Assembly (NCBI GenBank): GCA_937901125.1
Contig: CALCGT010000015.1
Span: 1 to 34,932, forward strand
DNA: 34,932 nt
Direction of reading: 5' to 3'
DNA from: an uncultured Clostridia bacterium
Lineage (GTDB): Bacteria > Bacillota > Clostridia > Lachnospirales > Anaerotignaceae
Program-made: the position numbers and the translations under genes
The notes under the pieces: generated by a model
The model's input: only the letters and a program-made list of their open reading frames with translations
The model's database searches: none
What the model was told of the DNA's origin: nothing
In this document: piece by piece, positions 22,536-29,980 of the stretch
Layout: each line of letters begins with the position of its first letter
Position numbering within the stretch: position 1 is the first letter of the stretch

Positions 22536-22728
22536 GTGGGACGCTGTCCCACACCCTGCGAGGAGGCACCGCCCCCTCGACCCGGGTACGCCACAAAACT
22601 AACGTTTTGTGGAAAAATAAAATGATTTGCGTAAAAAGGCTTGGGATTGATCCCAAGTCTTTTTTGCGCCGCAGGCAAATAAGGGTGCAGGGAAATTATT
22701 TCCCTGCCAGGGTTCGGGACAGAGTCCC
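22536..22728 (+). repeat. Hairpin-cluster repeat, copy C, between glyRS and the DUF2461 gene
   Basis: In order: GTGGGAC-GCT-GTCCCAC (22536-22552), CGAGGAGGC-ACC-GCCCCCTCG (22559-22579, one mismatch), CCACAAAAC-TAAC-GTTTTGTGG (22591-22612), a terminator-like CTTGGGAT/ATCCCAAG stem (22640-22657), GCAGGGAAA-TTA-TTTCCCTGC (22687-22707) and GGGAC-AGA-GTCCC (22716-22728). The same order, loops and linkers occur in copy B. Confidence 0.75.
22638..22665 (+). terminator. Terminator downstream of glyRS
   Basis: CTTGGGAT/ATCCCAAG stem followed by TCTTTTTT, embedded in hairpin copy C. Flanking GCGTAAAAA and TTTTTTGCGC extend the pairing. Confidence 0.7.
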
Positions 22729-22738
22729 AAAGATGTGC

Positions 22739-22744
22739 TATAAT
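22739..22744 (+). promoter_or_regulatory. Extended -10 element before the DUF2461 gene
   Basis: TGTGCTATAAT matches the extended -10 style of the importer promoters. The -35 region falls in the last hairpin of copy C (GGGACA) and is weak. Confidence 0.45.
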
Positions 22745-22763
22745 GAATACCGAGGTGAATGAT

Positions 22764-23438
22764 ATGAAAAGATTTGAAGGCTTTTTGCCTGAAACCATAG
22801 ATTTCCTTTGGGAACTGCGGATGAACAACAGCAAGGAATGGATGGATCAGAACCGGGACCGCTACAAAGCTGTGCTGAAAGACCCCTTTGACAGATTAGC
22901 GGCAGATTTGTTGGAGCTGAGTCCTCTGTTCTGCGGGGAAAAGATGAATTGCTCCGTTTCCCGCATCAACCGTGATATCCGCTATAGTAAGGATAAAAGC
23001 CCTTATCGCTCCTGTCGCTGGGTGGTGCTGTATGATGAAAAGCTCCGGGGGACGGAATGGAAGCTGCGCCCCACCTTCTATTTCGAATTGCAGCCGGAAG
23101 GTTTCATCCATGGGCTGGGGATGTGGTGTGCAAAACCTGCTTTCCTGACGGCATATCGCAAAAAGATCGAAAGCAACCCTGCGGCTTTCCTGCGAATCGC
23201 CAAAAAGGTGGAAAAAGACCCCTTGTTCCGACTGGAAGGGGAGGACTATAAGAAAATCAAAAACGAAACCCTCGACCCTCTGGCCCAAAGCTGGTATCAG
23301 AAAAAGGATATCGTCATCTGCACCAGAAACGGCATGGAGGATATCATCTTTACCCCTGAACTGCCCCAATATCTGGCGGAGGAATGGAGCAGACTGAAAG
23401 GGCTGTATGCATTTCTGGAAGAGATCGAAGCGGAATAA
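22764..23438 (+). CDS. DUF2461 (TIGR02453) family protein
   Basis: A 224-residue soluble protein of the DUF2461 family. It is recognised by the opening FLPETIDFLWELRMNNSKEWMD, the central INRDIRYSKDKSPYRSCRW and the aromatic FYFELQPEGFIHG block. No function is established for the family. The start at 22764 follows GAGGTGAATGAT and matches the family N-terminus better than the ATG at 22743. It stands alone between a promoter and a terminator. Confidence 0.88.
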   Translation: MKRFEGFLPETIDFLWELRMNNSKEWMDQNRDRYKAVLKDPFDRLAADLLELSPLFCGEKMNCSVSRINRDIRYSKDKSPYRSCRWVVLYDEKLRGTEWKLRPTFYFELQPEGFIHGLGMWCAKPAFLTAYRKKIESNPAAFLRIAKKVEKDPLFRLEGEDYKKIKNETLDPLAQSWYQKKDIVICTRNGMEDIIFTPELPQYLAEEWSRLKGLYAFLEEIEAE

Positions 23439-23446
23439 AAAAGACC

Positions 23447-23479
23447 CCCCTGTTCTGAAAAGAGCAGGGGAATTGTTTT
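23447..23479 (+). terminator. Terminator after the DUF2461 gene
   Basis: CCCCTG...CAGGGG stem with flanking pairs, followed by AATTGTTTTT. Confidence 0.7.
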
Positions 23480-23516
23480 TATGTTATTCTTTGGAAAAAG
23501 AGGGGGGAGGATTTTT

Positions 23517-23791
23517 ATGAATAGAACAGAGGAATGGAATGATTTTTTAGATGCCTTATATTTTCGAGCTATGCAATCCTTTGAAGCATCAAAGCTGTAT
23601 GAATATCAGAAAGAACGGCAGGTACAGAGGAATTCGTTAATGGACAATATCCTTGTGCCATCGGATAGAGTGGTCTTTGAAGAGGTTTCCCTAGAGATGT
23701 GGGAAGACGCTGAGTATCGGATACGTTTTTATTTCAGCAGGGTTTTGAAGATTGCATACTTCTTTTAAAATCACTGGGGATACTTGTTTGA
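23517..23791 (+). pseudogene. Small protein with a C-terminal frameshift
   Basis: The open frame from ATG 23517 (after GGGGGGAGGATTTTT) gives 83 residues ending FYFSRVLKIAYFF. In the next frame, from about 23741, the sequence reads QGFEDCILLLKSLGILV and stops at 23791. That ending resembles the QGFxDxxxLL-type C-terminus I associate with small Clostridia proteins of the DUF6809/6664 kind; the family assignment is tentative. One extra T in the TTT at about 23738-23740 would join the two parts into about 90 residues. I therefore call a one-base frameshift. The function is unknown; the N-terminus (MNRTEEWNDFLDALYFRAMQ) is helical. Confidence 0.6.
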
Positions 23792-24109
23792 TTTTCAGAC
23801 GCATCACACCACTTTTCTCTATGCTGCTTCCGGCATTGTGGGGAAGGGATATCTAAGGGAAACAATGTTTCCCTTAGACCGTTAGAGGGTTCGGGAACCA
23901 TACGGAAGGGTTCTATGGCGCCTTGCCCCCTAGGAGCGCAGCGACCATATGGTTTTTTGAAATTTTTTTAAAAAAGTTGGGGAGAGACTGTGGTTCTGCC
24001 TAGGACTTCTGGGGCCGAATACTGATATTTACAAACTGGCACGTTGGCTCGAATGAGACCAATTCGAGAACGCCCGAAGCCGATGGACTTCAACGAAAAC
24101 ACAAACAAA
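23792..24109 (+). other. Intergenic stretch with palindromes, no gene
   Basis: No credible open frame. It holds a 12-bp near-perfect palindrome CTAAGGGAAACA/TGTTTCCCTTAG (23853-23877). This is followed by GAGGGTTCGGGAACC (hairpin GGTTC/GAACC, 23888-23899), which matches the linker and end modules of the dispersed hairpin family. A T-rich/A-rich section near 23952-23975 and unassigned sequence follow. Confidence 0.55.
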
Positions 24110-24137
24110 AAAGAGTCCTTTCGGACTCTTTCTTTTT
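24110..24137 (-). terminator. Terminator of mecA (may act on both strands)
   Basis: Stem AAAGAGTCC/GGACTCTTT with a 4-base loop (24110-24131), flanked by A-runs and T-runs on opposite sides so that it can end transcripts from either direction. Confidence 0.85.
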
Positions 24138-24788
24138 TTACCCAAAAGTTTTTGCCAGCGCCTTTACGGCCTTATCCCCGATGATGGTTTCCCCATGCTC
24201 CAAGAGATAATATTTTGCCAAGGGCGTAGACACGTGCTTCTGACCGTATTCCTTTAATACCAGTTCCAGTTCTTCAGAGGATTCCTCTGCAGTGTATGTA
24301 TCCCCCTGCAGGACAAGGAAATACTTATTTTCGTTTTTGTATACAGCGCTTTCCCCCTTGAATGTGCCGTCCAGCCGCAGGCTTACGCTGATGACATCAT
24401 CCAGTGCGGGGAATGAATAGATGAGGATGTCGGAATTCTGTTCTTCCGCATGCTCCATGGTATCTATGGGTTTCTTCTTCCAGCGGCGTATTTCCTGTGC
24501 CTGAGAAAGCAGATTAGCCCCCGTTTTTGCGCTTTTATCTTTGTTGGTTACCTTTGTTACGATGATCATGATGCCATCTGCTCCCGAGGGAACAGCTTCC
24601 ACCATCAGCGGTGTGTTTTCGGAAATGAAATCCGATTCATCCAAGGCCTGCTCCATGATATCCCGGAACAGCTTCTGGGTCTTTTCGGATGGTGTGATGA
24701 GATCCTCCAGCTGAATATCTCTTTCCATCAGGTCATCTTTTGTCAGTGTCAGCTTCAGCTGATTTTCACTGATTCTTTCTATTTTCAT
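24138..24788 (-). CDS. mecA: Adaptor protein MecA
   Basis: A 216-residue MecA-family adaptor, which delivers substrates to the ClpC ATPase for degradation. The N-terminal substrate-binding domain opens MKIERISENQLKLTLTKDDL. A variable charged linker (about 85-115) is followed by the C-terminal Clp-binding domain, with LIYSFPALDDVI and YGQKHVSTPLAKYYLLEHGE. The length is close to Bacillus MecA. AAGGGAGTGATACC precedes the ATG. It is transcribed away from the membrane-protein gene at 24955. Confidence 0.93.
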   Translation of the reverse strand: MKIERISENQLKLTLTKDDLMERDIQLEDLITPSEKTQKLFRDIMEQALDESDFISENTPLMVEAVPSGADGIMIIVTKVTNKDKSAKTGANLLSQAQEIRRWKKKPIDTMEHAEEQNSDILIYSFPALDDVISVSLRLDGTFKGESAVYKNENKYFLVLQGDTYTAEESSEELELVLKEYGQKHVSTPLAKYYLLEHGETIIGDKAVKALAKTFG

Positions 24789-24872
24789 GGTATCACTCCC
24801 TTATGCTTTCACAAGGAAACGGTCAGTTTTATCACTATACAATCTTCTGGATTTATAGTATAGTATATGCAA

Positions 24873-24907
24873 TTGGCGAGGAGATGTAAAGAGGAGAAAC
24901 TCGCCAA
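24873..24907 (+). repeat. Inverted repeat in the mecA/24955 divergent region
   Basis: TTGGCGAG (24873-24880) pairs with CTCGCCAA (24900-24907) around a purine-rich centre. It lies between the divergent starts and could be an operator or leader hairpin. Confidence 0.4.
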
Positions 24908-24954
24908 AGTTTTTAAAATTTTGTAAATAAATCAAGGAAACGGAGGAGGATAAA

Positions 24955-26571
24955 GTGAAAAAATCACGTTTGATTCTCATTATTTTGACGCTGCTCATCT
25001 GGGCGGGGATGTTTTATTATTATCTGCCTGCTTTAAATATCCATTCGCAGGAAAGCTGGATGTTTTTCGTTGTGGCTATCGCCATTGGGCTGGTGCTGAA
25101 TTTCTGGCCCATCTTTAAGGTGCTGTTTCTGGTGAGAAATGGCGACCCTGTGGAGAGGGGCGAAAGATGGAAAACAGCGAAACGCCTGCTGACGGTTCCT
25201 GTTGCTCTCTGCATCGTTTATGGCGTAGGCACACTGCTGTCCTCTCCCATTTTGCGGGCATCGGCATATCATCAGCTGTTGGATGTGCAGTCAGGAGATT
25301 TTGCCAGCGATATCCATGAGGTGGATTACGACCAGATCCCCATTTTGGACAGGGATTCTGCGGCAAAGCTGGCGGAACGGGAAATGGGCAGTATGGTAGA
25401 TATGGTTTCTCAGTATGAAGTCAGCCCTTATTTTAACCAGATCAATTATCAGAATAAGCCGGTTCGTGTGACACCCCTGCAGTATGGCGATATCATCAAA
25501 TGGTTCACCAACCGCAGCACAGGCATCCCTGCTTATATCAGCATCGATATGACTACCCAGGATGTAGACCTGATCAAGTTGGAAGAGGGCATCAAGATAT
25601 CCCCTTTCGAGCATTTTGGCAGAAACCTGAACCGCTACATCCGTTTCCGTTATCCCACAGCTATGATCCATTCTTATAATTTTGAGATCAATGACGACGG
25701 CGTGCCCTATTGGGTATGCGCTGTGGAAGATAAGACCATCGGTCTCTTCGGGGGTACGGATATCAAAGGCGCTATCATCATCAATGCCGCCACCGGCGAA
25801 CATCAGTATTATGACGTAGCAGATGTACCCACATGGGTCGATAAGGTATATGATTCCGCTCTGCTGGTAGAGCAGTATGATTATTATGGTACTTTGAAGA
25901 ACGGCTTTATCAACAGCATCTTCGGGCAGAGGGGCTGTCTCAAATCTACGGAGGGTTATAATTATATTGCACTGGACGATGACGTTTGGGTATACACCGG
26001 CGTTACCTCCATCGGTGGGGATGAATCCAACGTTGGCTTTGTCCTGATGAATTCCCGTACCAAGGAAACCAAATATTATCAGATCTCCGGTGCCAAGGAA
26101 ATTTCCGCCATGTCCTCTGCGGAGGGGCAGGTGCAGCATTTGAATTATGTGGCAACCTTCCCCATCTTGCTGAATATTGCCGATGAACCCACCTATTTCC
26201 TTTCTCTGAAGGATAATGCGGGTCTAGTAAAGAAATACGCTATGGTCAATATTCAGAAATATCAGATCGTAGCCATTGGGGATACCGTTGCGGAATGCGA
26301 AAAGGTTTACCGCAATCTGATGGTAGGCAGCGGCATCGAAACGGTGGATACCTCCAAAGCCCAGACCATCACCGGCATCATCACCATGATGCAGGATATC
26401 GTTTCTGAAGGGAATACCTACTGGTATCTGATGCTGGAAGGCAAGGATACCCTGTTCGAGGCAAAAGCCAAGGATAACCTGGAAATTCTGAAAAAACAGA
26501 TCGGCAGCAGCGTGACACTGGAATATGTGCCTCAGTCTGCCGATGTGAATGCAGTTCTTTCTGTGAAATAA
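24955..26571 (+). CDS. Membrane protein with large extracytoplasmic domain, function unknown
   Basis: A 538-residue protein that I cannot assign to a named family. Three hydrophobic segments lie at about 5-25 (LILIILTLLIWAGMFYYYL), 36-58 and 80-98. A hydrophilic domain of more than 400 residues follows, rich in beta-type sequence and with several Tyr/Trp. Two segments look like repeated modules: an early one around PYWVCAVEDKTIGLFGGTDI and a late one around PTYFLSLKDNAGLVKKYAMV. Both have aromatic-x-hydrophobic cores and may be related. The C-terminus (about 455-538) resembles a small OB-like module. The start is GTG after GGAGGAGG. It ends in a strong terminator and stands alone. Confidence 0.85.
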   Translation: MKKSRLILIILTLLIWAGMFYYYLPALNIHSQESWMFFVVAIAIGLVLNFWPIFKVLFLVRNGDPVERGERWKTAKRLLTVPVALCIVYGVGTLLSSPILRASAYHQLLDVQSGDFASDIHEVDYDQIPILDRDSAAKLAEREMGSMVDMVSQYEVSPYFNQINYQNKPVRVTPLQYGDIIKWFTNRSTGIPAYISIDMTTQDVDLIKLEEGIKISPFEHFGRNLNRYIRFRYPTAMIHSYNFEINDDGVPYWVCAVEDKTIGLFGGTDIKGAIIINAATGEHQYYDVADVPTWVDKVYDSALLVEQYDYYGTLKNGFINSIFGQRGCLKSTEGYNYIALDDDVWVYTGVTSIGGDESNVGFVLMNSRTKETKYYQISGAKEISAMSSAEGQVQHLNYVATFPILLNIADEPTYFLSLKDNAGLVKKYAMVNIQKYQIVAIGDTVAECEKVYRNLMVGSGIETVDTSKAQTITGIITMMQDIVSEGNTYWYLMLEGKDTLFEAKAKDNLEILKKQIGSSVTLEYVPQSADVNAVLSVK

Positions 26572-26589
26572 AAATATAAACCATAAATC

Positions 26590-26637
26590 AAAGGAGCAAG
26601 TCTGCGCAAAATAACCCGCAAAGGCTTGCTCCTTTTT
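26590..26637 (+). terminator. Terminator after the 538-residue membrane protein
   Basis: AAAGGAGCAAG/CTTGCTCCTTT stem with a long loop and following T-run. Confidence 0.85.
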
Positions 26638-26687
26638 CCTTTCCATAAAAAAGAAGCTTACAAAAGTTTTAATTTCTTTCCCTTTGG

Positions 26688-26716
26688 TTGACACTTTCGG
26701 GATAAAAATGTAGAAT
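26688..26716 (+). promoter_or_regulatory. Promoter of the LysM-rho unit
   Basis: Perfect TTGACA (26688-26693), a 17-base spacer and TAGAAT (26711-26716), about 78 bases before the start. Confidence 0.75.
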
Positions 26717-26793
26717 ATATAAGATAGAATGCAGAAATTGTGTGGATTTGAAACGAAAGAGAAATCTTTAAGATATATTTTGGAGGTAATCAC

Positions 26794-27903
26794 ATGAGCG
26801 ACGAGAAATTTGGTAACACAAACGGCTCCAGAGGCTTGAGCGATACAGACAAAGACTATTACGAAGACCTGTATAACGACCTGCCCAAGGAAGTCGTAGA
26901 TATCCTGATGCAGACCCACCCCCTGATGGGCAAGAACGACGACACAGAAGCAACAGCATACCGTGCCCGCCGTCCTCAGAGAAGAGAAGATGTGGAAGAA
27001 GTCAGAGAAGCAAGAATGCAGCAGGTGAGCAACGAGATCAACCAGGTGAGCAGAGCACCCCAGCAGGAAGGGGAACCCACGCGCTATGTTTCCCGCCGTG
27101 CAAGAAATACAGGCATCGTATCCGAAGATCTGGATGGGATGCATACTTCCGTACCTGTTGGGAATACAATGGATCAGGACGACTATGATGATGGCATCCA
27201 GTATGTCAGCGTGATCCCTGCTCGCAAAAAATCCAAAATCGTGGAAGAAGTGACCCTGCAGACAACGGCAGCCCCTGCAAAGCGGGGCAGAAAAGCAAAA
27301 AAAGAAAAAGAACCCATGCCTTTTGAAGATATGGGCAGAGATGGCAGAGATAACCGTCCCCGCTATGAAGACTTGGATTTTGAAGAAAGAGCAAAACAGG
27401 AGCATCTGGACAGCCTTTACGATGATGATTACGATGATGACGATTTTGGCGGCGGTAGAAGCAAGCTGGCCATCATTCTGGGCATTGTTGCTCTGATTCT
27501 GATTATTTTCCTGATCTTCCGTACCGTAAGTCTGAACAGCAAACTGGAAGAGGCCCAGAATCAGCTGACACAGACAGAAGAATACAAAGAAAAATATGAA
27601 AATATCCAGCTGGAAAAAATGCAGCTGGAAGAAGAACTGAATGGTCTGAAAAACCCTAACGGCACTACAGAAAAGGCTGACGAAGAAGGCGATAATGCAA
27701 AGAAGAACGATGAAAGCAGCACCACCACGTCTTCTACCAGCGGCTCTACCACAGAATACACTGTGCAGGATGGTGATACCGCTTGGAAGATTGCACAGAA
27801 GTTCTTGGGTAATGGCGCAGAATATCAGAAGATTCTGGATGCCAACGGCTTGAAGGAAAGCGATACTCTGAAACCCGGCAGCAAAATCAAGATTCCCAAA
27901 TAA
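26794..27903 (+). CDS. Single-pass membrane protein with C-terminal LysM domain
   Basis: A 369-residue protein in four parts. The first is a long charged, low-complexity N-terminal region (1-225) with basic patches and an acidic DDDYDDDDF stretch. The second is one membrane helix (about 229-248, LAIILGIVALILIIFLIF). The third is a coiled-coil-like Gln/Glu/Lys segment (about 250-290) and a Ser/Thr linker. The last is a LysM domain (about 324-369, YTVQDGDTAWKIAQKFLG to KIKIPK) that should bind peptidoglycan outside the cell. Topology is N-in, C-out. The ribosome-binding site is TTGGAGGTAATCAC. It lies 15 bases before rho and shares its transcript. A role in envelope organisation is inferred. 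Confidence 0.88.
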   Translation: MSDEKFGNTNGSRGLSDTDKDYYEDLYNDLPKEVVDILMQTHPLMGKNDDTEATAYRARRPQRREDVEEVREARMQQVSNEINQVSRAPQQEGEPTRYVSRRARNTGIVSEDLDGMHTSVPVGNTMDQDDYDDGIQYVSVIPARKKSKIVEEVTLQTTAAPAKRGRKAKKEKEPMPFEDMGRDGRDNRPRYEDLDFEERAKQEHLDSLYDDDYDDDDFGGGRSKLAIILGIVALILIIFLIFRTVSLNSKLEEAQNQLTQTEEYKEKYENIQLEKMQLEEELNGLKNPNGTTEKADEEGDNAKKNDESSTTTSSTSGSTTEYTVQDGDTAWKIAQKFLGNGAEYQKILDANGLKESDTLKPGSKIKIPK

Positions 27904-27918
27904 GAACAGGAGAATAGC

Positions 27919-29331
27919 ATGAGTGAACTGGAAAAGAAAACTCTTGCGGAATTGAGAAGGATGGCAAAGGAAATGGAGATTCCCTCCATTTCCGGCCTGA
28001 AAAAAAGTGAATTGATAGAGAAGATGAAAGAAAAGCAGTCCTCTGCTGTACAAGGAGAACTCCCTGTGAAAGACACACGGGAGGAGTTTTCTGTGCAGCA
28101 GGCGACTGCTTGTGGTTTTTCTTCCAAAAAATCCGACGAAAAAACCGAAATTCCGCAGGAACAAACAAAAAAAGAAAAATTGATGGAACATGGAGAAATG
28201 GGCGAAGGCATTCTGGAAGTGCTGCCCGAGGGGTATGGCTTCCTGCGGGCGGAGAACTGCTTGCCCGGTGCCAATGACGTTTATGTTTCTCCTGCCCAGA
28301 TCAGAAGATTCAACCTGAAAACCGGGGACCGGGTGAAGGGCAACGTGCGCCCTGCCCGGGAAGGGGAAAAGGTCGGTGGGCTGATCTATGTGCAGACGGT
28401 CAATGGGGATGCACCTTATCTGGCCATCCGCCGTCCCAATTTCGAGGACCTGACCCCTATCTATCCCGAAGAAAAGCTGCGGCTGGAAACGGAGAAAGAA
28501 GAGCTTTCCGGGCGCATCATTGACCTGATCGCCCCCATCGGCAAGGGGCAGAGGGGCATGATCGTTGCGCCGCCCAAGGTGGGCAAGACCATCCTTTTGA
28601 CAAAAATGGCCAATGCCATTACCCGTAATCATAAGGAAGTCCATTTGATCGTACTGCTGATCGATGAACGTCCCGAAGAAGTGACAGATATTCAGCGTTC
28701 CATCGAAGGGGAAAATGTTCAGATTGTCTATTCTACCTTCGATGAAGAGCCGGAGCATCATAAAAAGGTGACGGAAATGGTTCTGGAACGGGCAAAGCGC
28801 ATGGTGGAGCAGGGGAAAGACCTTGTTATCCTGCTGGACAGCATCACCCGTCTGGCCCGTGCCTATAACCTGACGATTCCTCCCAGCGGACGTACCCTTT
28901 CCGGCGGTCTGGACCCTGCGGCTCTCTATATGCCCAAGCGGTTCTTTGGCGCAGCCAGAAACATCGAAAACGGTGGCAGCCTGACCATTCTTGCTACGGC
29001 TCTGGTGGATACGGGCAGCAAGATGGACGAGGTGGTTTTTGAGGAATTCAAAGGCACCGGGAATATGGAGCTGGTACTGGATAAGCGTATGGCAGAACGG
29101 CGGATCTTCCCCGCTGTAGATATCATCAAATCCGGCACAAGAAGGGAAGAAAAGCTGTTTACACCGGAAGAATTGGAATGTAACTATGCCCTGCGCCGTA
29201 TGGCAGCTGCTTTGAGCCACACCGACATGACGGAAGGCTTTTTCGACCTGATGCGAAAGACAAAAAACAATCAGGAATTCATGGAACGGCTGCCTGTTTG
29301 GGAAAAAATGTTGGGCTTCCATGATAAATAA
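27919..29331 (+). CDS. rho: Transcription termination factor Rho
   Basis: A 470-residue Rho helicase. The N-terminal helical domain (1-40, LAELRRMAKEMEI) is followed by a variable insert (about 40-90), the RNA-binding cold-shock-like domain (GILEVLPEGYGFLRAENCL) and the ATPase core. Walker A is PPKVGKT with Lys at 223, where Ala is usual in place of Val; Walker B lies in LVILLDSITRLARAY. The Q- and R-loop segments follow (SGRTLSGGLDPAALYMPKRF). It acts as a ring hexamer to end untranslated transcripts. AGGAGAATAGC precedes the ATG. It is downstream of the LysM gene and upstream of rpmE, a common arrangement. Confidence 0.97.
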   Translation: MSELEKKTLAELRRMAKEMEIPSISGLKKSELIEKMKEKQSSAVQGELPVKDTREEFSVQQATACGFSSKKSDEKTEIPQEQTKKEKLMEHGEMGEGILEVLPEGYGFLRAENCLPGANDVYVSPAQIRRFNLKTGDRVKGNVRPAREGEKVGGLIYVQTVNGDAPYLAIRRPNFEDLTPIYPEEKLRLETEKEELSGRIIDLIAPIGKGQRGMIVAPPKVGKTILLTKMANAITRNHKEVHLIVLLIDERPEEVTDIQRSIEGENVQIVYSTFDEEPEHHKKVTEMVLERAKRMVEQGKDLVILLDSITRLARAYNLTIPPSGRTLSGGLDPAALYMPKRFFGAARNIENGGSLTILATALVDTGSKMDEVVFEEFKGTGNMELVLDKRMAERRIFPAVDIIKSGTRREEKLFTPEELECNYALRRMAAALSHTDMTEGFFDLMRKTKNNQEFMERLPVWEKMLGFHDK

Positions 29332-29486
29332 AGGTTTGGCCTGTACAAAATACACATAAATTCCCATACTGCGGATTTGTGAGAGTTTTCTTGTTGCAAA
29401 AACGGTGCGATTATGCTAAAATACCCATGTTGTCTTTAAATAACGTAGATTATTGATCAACGAATATGGAAAATGAGGTGAAAAAA

Positions 29487-29690
29487 ATGCGCGAAGGTAT
29501 CCATCCCGAATACAAACAGGTAACAGTAAGATGCAACTGCGGTAACGAATTCGTAACAGGTTCCACAAAAGACGAAATCAGAGTCGAAGTTTGCTCCAAA
29601 TGCCACCCCTTCTACACAGGCAGCCAGAAACTGCTTCTGGAAGCTGGCGGTAGAGTTGAAAAATTCAACAAAAAATACGGCAGAAAGTAA
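29487..29690 (+). CDS. rpmE: 50S ribosomal protein bL31 (zinc form)
   Basis: A 67-residue bL31 of the Cys-containing (zinc-binding) type, with CNCG and CSKCHPFYTG. The start MREGIHPEYKQ at 29487 follows GAGGTG by six bases; the ATG seven codons earlier overlaps that site and is rejected. Codon use is highly restricted. In Clostridia this gene is typically followed by a DUF1385 gene, prmC and prfA; here the DUF1385 frame is broken. Confidence 0.97.
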   Translation: MREGIHPEYKQVTVRCNCGNEFVTGSTKDEIRVEVCSKCHPFYTGSQKLLLEAGGRVEKFNKKYGRK

Positions 29691-29701
29691 TGTAAAAAAC
29701 A

Positions 29702-29734
29702 AAAGGGCGAAGCGAATGCTTTCGCCCTTTTTTT
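29702..29734 (+). terminator. Terminator after rpmE
   Basis: AAAGGGCGAA/TTCGCCCTTT stem with an inner GC-GAAT-GC and a strong T-run. Confidence 0.92.
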
Positions 29735-29839
29735 CGTGGAAAAGACGGTTGCTATTCATACATTATTCAAAATTTTTATCAACAAACTTGTATGATTTAT
29801 GTTATAATAAATAATTAGCGAAAAGGAGGTTGAGACGTT

Positions 29840-29980
29840 ATGTCTGAATATAAAGAACGCCGCACCAATATCGGCGGTCACGCTCCTATATGCTTTGGGT
29901 GTATAGAAAAACCACTAGACATAGAAAACAACCTCCAACCTATCCCTATATATAAGGATTTTTTGGATAAATGTTTTTAA
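29840..29980 (+). pseudogene. DUF1385 (YqhQ-like) gene cut by integration; left attachment junction
   Basis: AAAAGGAGGTTGAGACGTT precedes an ATG whose product begins MSEYKERRTNIGG. DUF1385 proteins have a short basic start followed by IGGQAVIEGVMMRG, and the gene normally follows rpmE. Here the frame leaves the family after IGG (position about 29878) and reads 30 unrelated codons to a stop at 29980. The change coincides with the end of a serine-recombinase gene on the opposite strand, so 29872-29886 is the likely left attachment junction. The rest of the gene should lie beyond the far end of the element, outside this window. A TATAAT at 29803-29808 is the probable -10. Confidence 0.72.

Noticed and set aside
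21227..22834. A 535-codon minus-strand open frame over glyRS
   Set aside because: It is a shadow of a strongly codon-biased gene; the translation has shadow composition and crosses the hairpin repeat.
26224..29367. A 1047-codon open frame on the minus strand across the LysM and rho genes
   Set aside because: It is fully antisense to the rho and LysM genes and the end of a third gene, all with clear homology. Its composition (runs of Phe, Cys, His) is that of a complement of biased codons, and it has no ribosome-binding site or family resemblance.
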